Shown here: piece after piece, positions 35,376-40,097 of the stretch
Position numbering within the stretch: position 1 is the stretch's first letter
Layout of the letters: each line of letters starts with the position of its first letter
Assembly: GCA_038210495.1 (NCBI GenBank)
Contig: JBBQWR010000048.1
Coordinates: forward strand, 1-40,097
DNA from: JBBQWR01 sp038210495
GTDB lineage: Bacteria > Planctomycetota > Planctomycetia > Pirellulales > DATAWG01
DNA: 40,097 nucleotides
Direction of reading: 5' to 3'
The notes under the pieces: model-generated
The model's input: only the letters and a program-made list of their open reading frames with translations
The model's database searches: none
What the model was told of the DNA's origin: nothing
Translations under genes and position numbers: made by a program

Positions 35376-35843
35376 ATGTCAGGCTCATTATCCAACAAAT
35401 CCAGCGCGGAACCGAATCTGACGCCAATTTTGGACATGGTTTTTCAGTTGATCACGTTCTTCATGCTGGTGACCAATTTCAAGAACAACTTGATCGATAA
35501 GAACATGGAGTTGCCGGTGGTCGGAACGGCTCGTTCGGTCGATCCCGGCGAAATGCTTCAACTGCTGGTGAATATCAACGCCAAGCATGAATACACCGTG
35601 GGCAGTCGAGTTATTGCGAAAGAGGATTTCGGGCCGTGGATTAAACAAACGGCCGCTCAAAGCCGAATGACGGAAAGACGCCTGGAACGCATCAAGGAAG
35701 ATACCGACGATCTAACGACGGAGATCATCGTGCGAGCGGACAAATCGACGTCGTTTCGAGATTTGAATGTCGTTGTCAGAGCCATGCAGGACGAAGGGTT
35801 TCGCCGCTTTTCCTTCCGCGCGATGGAGAAGGCCAAGGGTTAA
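35376..35843 (+). CDS. exbD: ExbD/TolR family protein, copy 2
   Basis: Protein of 155 residues, a tandem paralogue of the preceding gene. The membrane segment LTPILDMVFQLITFFMLVTNF is unchanged and has the conserved Asp at D20. Differences are spread over the periplasmic half (IAKEDFGPWIKQTAAQ, TEIIVRADKSTSFRDLNVVVRAMQDE). Both copies are intact, which argues for retained and possibly distinct roles, for example as a heteromer with ExbB. Spacing from copy 1 is 95 bases, almost the same as to the next gene. Confidence 0.93.
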   Translation: MSGSLSNKSSAEPNLTPILDMVFQLITFFMLVTNFKNNLIDKNMELPVVGTARSVDPGEMLQLLVNINAKHEYTVGSRVIAKEDFGPWIKQTAAQSRMTERRLERIKEDTDDLTTEIIVRADKSTSFRDLNVVVRAMQDEGFRRFSFRAMEKAKG

Positions 35844-35865
35844 GTAGCAACTGTTGCCGCCGTTG

Positions 35866-35898
35866 CGTTCTAGCCGCGATCGCTCGGCGACGCGCTTT
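35866..35898 (+). promoter_or_regulatory. exbD spacer element, copy 3
   Basis: Contains GCCGCGATCGCTC (35873-35885) and GCGCTTT, within a spacer nearly identical to that between the first two exbD genes. Confidence 0.5.
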
Positions 35899-35942
35899 GG
35901 AACCCTACGGCATAGATCGAGCGAGCAGAATAAAGTACCGCC

Positions 35943-36494
35943 ATGTCACGAAAAAGAGCGAAGAAATCCGAAGAGGTTGAGTTAAATTTGGCGGCCATGC
36001 TCGACATGGCCTTCCAGTTGCTTACGTTCTTCATCCTCACATTCAAGCCTGCCCCCGTCGAAGGCCAGATTTCGATGCGGATGCCGCCGCCGCATCCCTT
36101 GGCTCTTGCCTCAGGCGGCCAATCGGCGGGCGAAAAAGACACGAACGACCCCGTTAAGGGTTTTAATACGCTGGCGATCTGGCTCGACTCCGCGCCCGAC
36201 GGCACGCTGGACCGGTTGTCAGTCGGCTCGATTCTGCCCGGCTCCAACGATCGGCAGGAGATCGGCATCGCGCCGGGCCTTCAGGCGCTGAAGGACAAGC
36301 TCAAAGACATGCTGGGCAAGCCGGACACGCCGTTCGATCAGGTCGTGATCCAAGTCGGCTCGAACCTGCGCTACGACGAACTCATGAAAGTCATGGAGAT
36401 TTGCACGAAGCAATCGGTCGGCGGCGATCCGAGGAACAAACTGCCCGGCTTGAGTTTGGTCGAAGGCGTTGAAGGCGCGCCCCCAGGCAAGTAG
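35943..36494 (+). CDS. ExbD/TolR family protein, divergent third member
   Basis: Protein of 183 residues. A basic start (MSRKRAKKSEEVELN) precedes the membrane segment LAAMLDMAFQLLTFFILTF, with the conserved Asp at D21. The periplasmic part is longer than in the other two copies and different in sequence (PVEGQISMRMPPPHPLAL, a charged linker, then DQVVIQVGSNLRYDELMKVMEIC). So it is an old paralogue, not part of the recent duplication, although it is preceded by the same spacer. Probably a third subunit of the same proton-driven complex. Confidence 0.88.
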   Translation: MSRKRAKKSEEVELNLAAMLDMAFQLLTFFILTFKPAPVEGQISMRMPPPHPLALASGGQSAGEKDTNDPVKGFNTLAIWLDSAPDGTLDRLSVGSILPGSNDRQEIGIAPGLQALKDKLKDMLGKPDTPFDQVVIQVGSNLRYDELMKVMEICTKQSVGGDPRNKLPGLSLVEGVEGAPPGK

Positions 36495-36668
36495 TTGCGG
36501 CGGGGCGCTCGTCCCGAAGGGATGCGTCCGCATTGGCGGATAGCTCGCTGACATAGCCGCAAGCATTTCGCTGCGTTGTCCGCCGTATCTTTCTCGCGAA
36601 TAATGGCAGAGCGTGACGGCGCGGCAGGACGCCGCGGCTATGTACGATCAACTACGAGGAGCGATCCC

Positions 36669-38222
36669 ATGATTCGTCCCGAGCGGGAGCGACCCAAGAA
36701 GCTGTTTCGCGGCGCGGAATTCGGCCGGCTGATGACGATGGTCTGCATGCTGTTCGTGCTGGGCATGATGATCCAGACGGCGCGCAATCCGGGCACGTGG
36801 CAATGGCTCGTCAAGCGGCCGGGAAAAACCGATCGCGTCGTCGCCGACCTGGACCGTCATCAGCAAAAGGTGATTCGCGAGACGCCCGTGGCGAGCAACC
36901 ATGAGCCGCGGGCCGCTGCTGCCGCGATCGCTAGGACGAAGCATTTCGCGGACCGCGAGATCGCGATGATTTCGCCAGAGGGCATCAAGGCGGACAAGTC
37001 GGTTGAGAAAACGCCAGCGGACGTAGCGCGGCCAGCAAAGGCTGATTTGGCAAAGAGTGATGAATCAAAAACTGACTCCGTGAAAAACGACTCGACGAAA
37101 AGTGATTCGCTCGGCGGCGACTCGACCGAGCCGTCCAGCCCGCCGAATTCGGGACCTTCAAACACGGATGCGATTTCCAATGGGTTGGTCAGCCCCTACA
37201 CGGGCAAACCGAATGGCCCTAGTTCCGACGCAGGCAAGGCGGGCGTTATAAAACCGTCGACGACCAACGGCGCGGACCATGCGGCCCCGGCGCCCGTCGC
37301 CGAGTTATCCGCCGAACAACGCAAGCTGATCGACGCGCCCGCGGCCACCGGCCCAACCGATGAGGACGAAGAGGAGCAACAAGGCGCCGCCCAGGACTTC
37401 GATTTCGTCGTCGACAACCAACTCAACGACGATCGCCGCGACCATCCGGCTTACCAGCGAATCTTTCGCTGGGTGATCGATCAGCCGTTCGATCGGCTGG
37501 AAGCTCGGGCGAAGGACATCAATCCGCCGCTGGCGCAGTTCGTGGCCGCGCCGAGTGATTTCCGCGGCAAGATTTTCGAGTTGGAGGTTCACGCCCGGCG
37601 AGTGCTAAAACTCGACCAGAAGTTCAAGTTTTATGACGAAGAGAATCCGCAAGAGCCGGTCACGTATTATGAAATGTGGGGCACGACCGACGAATCGCGG
37701 ACCCATCTATTGAATTTCATCATCTACGATCCGCCCGAGGGAATGCCGCTGGGACCGACGATCAACGAAGACGTGCGGTTCGTCGGCTATTTCTTTCGCG
37801 TGCAAGGCTACTTGCCCGCCAAGGCCCCGCCGGGCGCGCGGACCGAACTGGCGCCCTCGTTCATCGGCCGGATCGCTTGGAAGAAAGTTGCGGCCGCCCA
37901 AGCGTTTCACACCGATGACATGCCATTTCTGTGGATCATCGTCGGGGGCGTGGCCGTGCTCGGGGCGGGATGGCTCGTGCTCATGTATTTCCTCACTCGA
38001 CGGGGTCGCGCCGAGGGCGCATCGACGGGTAGCGTTGGAATTCCCCGGAGCGTTACCATCGACGATTGGCTCGAAACCAACGACCTCAACAGCGCCGGGC
38101 ACGAGACGGAAGAGCCCCATGAGGATCACCGCCTGCGCGAAGTCGCCGATGGCAACGGAGTTCAGCGAGGTCGCCTGGGGATATTCGACGAGCCGCCCGG
38201 CGGGCGACATCGGGATAACTGA
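36669..38222 (+). CDS. Two-TM membrane protein of the exb operon, function unknown
   Basis: Protein of 517 residues from the ATG at 36669, supported by GAGGAG about seven bases upstream. A short cytosolic arm (MIRPERERPKKLFRGAEFGR) leads into one membrane segment (LMTMVCMLFVLGMMIQTA). Then come a long low-complexity stretch (about 90-225, rich in Lys, Ser, Asp, Pro), a folded periplasmic-type domain (about 240-420, DHPAYQRIFRWVIDQPFDRL to APSFIGRIAWKK), a second membrane segment (FLWIIVGGVAVLGAGWLVLMYFL) and a charged cytosolic tail. Position after three exbD genes suggests it is a structural partner or output of the motor. No known domain recognised. Confidence 0.8.
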   Translation: MIRPERERPKKLFRGAEFGRLMTMVCMLFVLGMMIQTARNPGTWQWLVKRPGKTDRVVADLDRHQQKVIRETPVASNHEPRAAAAAIARTKHFADREIAMISPEGIKADKSVEKTPADVARPAKADLAKSDESKTDSVKNDSTKSDSLGGDSTEPSSPPNSGPSNTDAISNGLVSPYTGKPNGPSSDAGKAGVIKPSTTNGADHAAPAPVAELSAEQRKLIDAPAATGPTDEDEEEQQGAAQDFDFVVDNQLNDDRRDHPAYQRIFRWVIDQPFDRLEARAKDINPPLAQFVAAPSDFRGKIFELEVHARRVLKLDQKFKFYDEENPQEPVTYYEMWGTTDESRTHLLNFIIYDPPEGMPLGPTINEDVRFVGYFFRVQGYLPAKAPPGARTELAPSFIGRIAWKKVAAAQAFHTDDMPFLWIIVGGVAVLGAGWLVLMYFLTRRGRAEGASTGSVGIPRSVTIDDWLETNDLNSAGHETEEPHEDHRLREVADGNGVQRGRLGIFDEPPGGRHRDN

Positions 38223-38336
38223 GTTCCGTCGTAGCGCTTATCCGGTGTCCCGTTCCGCGAACTCCAGGGTTGATGTTTTCGCGGACGGGGTCGGGGCCAG
38301 CTTATTTACTCGTGCATGCCGTCGGGCGCCCAGCGC

Positions 38337-38375
38337 AAAAAAAACGGCCCCGCTGGGTGTGCGCAACGGGACCGT
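38337..38375 (-). terminator. Intrinsic terminator on the minus strand
   Basis: In the minus-strand RNA ACGGTCCCG pairs with CGGGGCCGT (one G-U pair; plus-strand 38344-38352 and 38367-38375) over a 14-base loop, followed by eight U (38337-38344). No minus-strand gene ends here; the nearest upstream one on this strand ends at 39018. Confidence 0.6.
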
Positions 38376-38449
38376 GGGCGAGCGAGTCGCGGGCCGAAAG
38401 GCTTTATTTTGTCGGGCTGGCTTAGGAAAGCCGGCGTTCTTGTTCACAG

Positions 38450-38528
38450 GTGTGGCGAGAGGTGAGTCTTGTTAGCTCGTTCGCCGCGGGGTGTGGCGCG
38501 AAGTAAGTCTTGTTAGCTCGTGCGCCAC
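38450..38528. repeat. Tandem pair of hairpin-forming repeats
   Basis: Two 36-base copies (38450-38485 and 38491-38526) share AGTCTTGTTAGCTCGT. Each can form a seven-pair stem: GTGGCGA/TCGCCGC in the first (one G-U pair) and GTGGCGC/GCGCCAC in the second. The stem-forming bases change together (A-U to C-G and U-G to U-A) while pairing is kept. Confidence 0.6.
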
Positions 38529-38930
38529 GAACTGACCGAGTATGACTCTGCCGGCTTGCGCGCTAGTGCGGCTGGACCCTCGATCACAGGGTCGGCTGGG
38601 CGTTCGCGCTAGGGCTGCCACAGCCGTTTGCATCACCGCTTCGCGGAAGCACACGATCAGCCCGACGTGGGACGGGCGCGGACGCAAGACAGTTAGGCCG
38701 TGCCGAGCGTGCCGCCAGCCGTGCCAAATTGTCTCTGTGGACCGCGAAGCTCACAAGAACGCGAGCCGCGCGGCCGGTTGACGTCCAACTTCGCCGAGCT
38801 CCTTGCCGCGTGGGCAGGAACTCGAGCCGGCCCCAGGCCGAATTCGACTGAAGGTGATTAAATCACAGATGTACACTATAAGCAAGGATCGTTTTTGGGC
38901 CAGTGAATCGGATGCCGCGAAGTGGACAAC

Positions 38931-38948
38931 GACTCCCGTCCCCTTTAT
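38931..38948 (-). repeat. Repeat C, inverted copy
   Basis: GACTCCCGTCCCCTTTAT is the reverse complement of the AAAGGGGACGGGAGTC sequence found at 39294 and 39361. With the 39294 copy it brackets the small gene at 39018-39269. Confidence 0.75.
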
Positions 38949-39017
38949 AGTTCTTTCCTTAAATTCGTTCAGGCCGTTGGAGCGACTTTAGGGTTGTAAT
39001 CGTCCAGCGATCTTTAG

Positions 39018-39269
39018 TTATTCTTTTTTAGTAGCCGAACTTAAGCATCGTTCGTGCCAGATTCCGAGCGCCGCATCAAGTTCATATAACACGTCGCCAC
39101 CATGATAGGAACTGACTCCTTTGACTACGCCGAAAGAGTCGGCATATTCAAGTTGTTCGTGCTGTAGTGGGTGATGATACTGCCATGCGGCTTGAAATTT
39201 TGTAAGCTCTCGCAAACCGGCAATTCGCACGTGAGACCCGATAGGGAATTGCTCTTGGTAAGGAATCAT
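39018..39269 (-). CDS. Small hypothetical protein, possible repeat-bracketed cargo
   Basis: Protein of 83 residues from the ATG at 39269 (MIPYQEQFPIGSHVRIAGL); a TTG six bases upstream is in frame. The pattern HHPLQHEQLEYADSFGVVKG, then YHGGDVLYELDAALGIWHERCL, reads like a small folded domain, and I recall similar short hypothetical proteins with an HHPL...EQL...YHGGD...WHE..L pattern. The DNA is visibly more AT-rich than the rest of the window, has no good ribosome-binding site, and lies between inverted copies of repeat C (38931 and 39294). Those points suggest acquisition by transfer. Function unknown. Confidence 0.65.
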   Translation of the reverse strand: MIPYQEQFPIGSHVRIAGLRELTKFQAAWQYHHPLQHEQLEYADSFGVVKGVSSYHGGDVLYELDAALGIWHERCLSSATKKE

Positions 39270-39293
39270 ACACAATATTATTATCTGAAATAG

Positions 39294-39310
39294 AAAAGGG
39301 GACGGGAGTC
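39294..39310 (+). repeat. Repeat C, direct copy 1
   Basis: AAAAGGGGACGGGAGTC followed by ATT. The same sequence occurs at 39361-39380 and inverted at 38931. The copies cluster around a RAYT-type transposase gene, as expected of REP elements. Confidence 0.75.
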
Positions 39311-39360
39311 ATTGTGTCCGTCCGTGCATATCAGGATTAATGTCATTTCTCTTTGCGAGT

Positions 39361-39380
39361 AAAAAAAGGGGACGGGAGTC
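39361..39380 (+). repeat. Repeat C, direct copy 2
   Basis: AAAAAAAGGGGACGGGAGTC followed by AATT, about 40 bases before the ATG of the transposase pseudogene. Confidence 0.75.
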
Positions 39381-39420
39381 AATTGGTGACGTTGATTCGC
39401 TGAGGGTGTAGATTGTTGGG

Positions 39421-40022
39421 ATGCCCCGCAGAGCCAGAGCCATTGTCGGCGGTTATGTGTATCATGTGCTCAATCGCGCCAACGGCCGTTTGCGGCAATT
39501 CCGGAAGGCAGCGGACTTTCTGGCGTTCGAGAACGTCATGGCCGAGGCGGTGGAGCGGATTCCCCTGCGGATTCTAGGCTATGTGATCATGGGGAATCAC
39601 TGGCATTTCGTCGTCTGGCCGCGTCGAGGGCAAGACGGCCAGGTTTCGGACTTCTTTCGCTGGCTCTCGACACGCACGTCCAGCGCTGGCATGCCCATCA
39701 TGATACCAGCGGGATGGGGCACGTCTATCAAGGCCGATTCAAATCGTTCCCAATCGCCGCGGACGAGCACCTGCTGTCCGTGCTGCGCTACGTGGAACGC
39801 AACCCGCTGCGAAATGAACTCGTAACCCGGGCCGAGAATTGGCGGTGGGGAAGCCTCTATCGTCGCACTCACGGGACCGCCGAGGAGCAGCGCTTGCTGG
39901 CGAATGGCCCCGTGCCGCTGGGGTCGAATCGGCTCGACCAACTCAACCGTCTGCAGACCCAGGGCGAACGCATCACAGCCTATACAAATTATCACCATGT
40001 ACACTGGTTTGGGCAAGGCTGA
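39421..40022 (+). pseudogene. REP-associated tyrosine transposase (RAYT, Y1/IS200-like), frameshifted
   Basis: The 5' part (39421 to about 39668) encodes MPRRARAIVGGYVYHVLNRA and ILGYVIMGNHWHFVVWP, the HUH (HWH) motif of Y1/RAYT transposases. The 3' part continues in another frame (from about 39669 to 40022) with DTHVQRWHAHHDTSGMGHVY, QGRFKSFPIAADEHLL, SVLRYVERNPLRNELV (catalytic Tyr region) and ENWRWGSLY. Loss of one base near 39667-39669 explains the break: TGG CTC TC- GAC ACG CAC restores WLSDTHVQRWH. All family motifs are otherwise intact, so the lesion is recent or a sequencing error. Intact length would be about 200 residues. Such enzymes mobilise REP elements. Confidence 0.85.
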
Positions 40023-40042
40023 CAGCGAAGGATGGATTTCGG

Positions 40043-40061
40043 GGCGACAATTGTTGTCGCC
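40043..40061. repeat. Hairpin downstream of the transposase
   Basis: GGCGACAA and TTGTCGCC pair perfectly over a three-base loop, 20 bases after the transposase stop. It could be a REP-like foot or a transcript end; there is no T-run. Confidence 0.4.
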
Positions 40062-40097
40062 TGACGGAACGAATCCTTTGGTTCATGGAGGTTGGTC

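Larger units (their letters stand above)
34810..35942 (+). repeat. Tandem duplication of an exbD gene plus its spacer
   Basis: Unit 1 (34810-35375, 566 bases) and unit 2 (35376-35942, 567 bases) each contain an exbD gene and the spacer after it. By manual alignment the two spacers differ at 6 of about 95 positions. The first 53 shared codons differ at 20 of 159 bases, all silent. Confidence 0.85.
38223..39017. other. Gene-free interval with structured sequence
   Basis: No convincing gene was seen in about 800 bases; short open frames here lack protein character. The stretch holds a minus-strand terminator (38337-38375), two hairpin repeats in tandem (38450-38528), a hairpin GACCCT/AGGGTC (38575-38593) and a copy of repeat C (38931). 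From about 38930 the DNA becomes more AT-rich. Confidence 0.55.

Noticed and set aside
38542..38781. Short open frames after the exb operon
   Set aside because: No ribosome-binding sites, no protein-like composition, and overlap with hairpin-rich DNA.
38931..39380. Repeat C copies considered as a CRISPR array
   Set aside because: Only three copies in mixed orientation with unequal, coding-bearing spacing, next to a transposase and without cas genes.

Overview
The window reads as a GC-rich, gene-dense chromosomal segment of a planctomycete, most likely of the Pirellulales type. The evidence is a PEP-CTERM protein, a DUF1080 (3-keto-disaccharide hydrolase-like) secreted protein, a secreted giant with a 'VERLESRAML' N-terminus like the planctomycete LEPR-XLL signal, a decaheme cytochrome fused to LVIVD-type repeats, ExbB/ExbD genes with tandem ExbD copies, and many short secreted or membrane proteins. 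No rRNA, tRNA or CRISPR array was recognised.

Layout. 0-2.6 kb, plus strand: an aldo/keto reductase and a secreted alpha/beta hydrolase. 2.6-12.7 kb, minus strand: a beta-barrel outer-membrane protein, a 1392-residue decaheme cytochrome, a tandem GlcG/HbpS (DUF336) protein, a membrane-anchored L7/L12-fold protein, a UBP zinc finger and a histone H1-like protein. 12.8-14.5 kb, plus: four small secreted or membrane proteins. 14.5-16.7 kb, minus: an alkylation-repair pair (Ada-AlkA fusion, then Ogt). 16.7-17.7 kb: no credible gene, but a plus-strand promoter, nested stems and a strong terminator suggest a structured RNA. 17.7-18.5 kb: a secreted protein. 18.8-20.9 kb: prpB-prpC of the methylcitrate cycle. 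21.5-24.7 kb: an HTH protein, a tandem-GGDEF protein and a PilZ protein. 24.8-33.4 kb: PEP-CTERM protein, DUF971, PaaK-like ligase, MFS transporter, uvrA, CPBP protease and DUF1080 protein. 33.8-38.2 kb, plus: exbB, three exbD genes and a two-TM protein, an energy-transduction operon. 38.2-40.1 kb: a gene-poor mobile-looking end with repeated sequences, an AT-rich small gene and a frameshifted RAYT-type transposase.

The most distinctive themes are: (1) a putative cell-surface redox locus (barrel + decaheme/propeller + tandem GlcG domains); (2) several families of palindromic REP-like elements, which supply the stop codon or C-terminal codons of all three DNA-repair genes in the window (ogt, ada-alkA, uvrA); (3) exbD genes each preceded by a conserved spacer element that is more similar between copies than the coding DNA; (4) an orphan promoter-terminator pair around a possible noncoding RNA; (5) a c-di-GMP module in which the second GGDEF domain has lost its active site but kept the RxxD I-site.

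All functional calls are from reading sequence and family knowledge; no database search was run.
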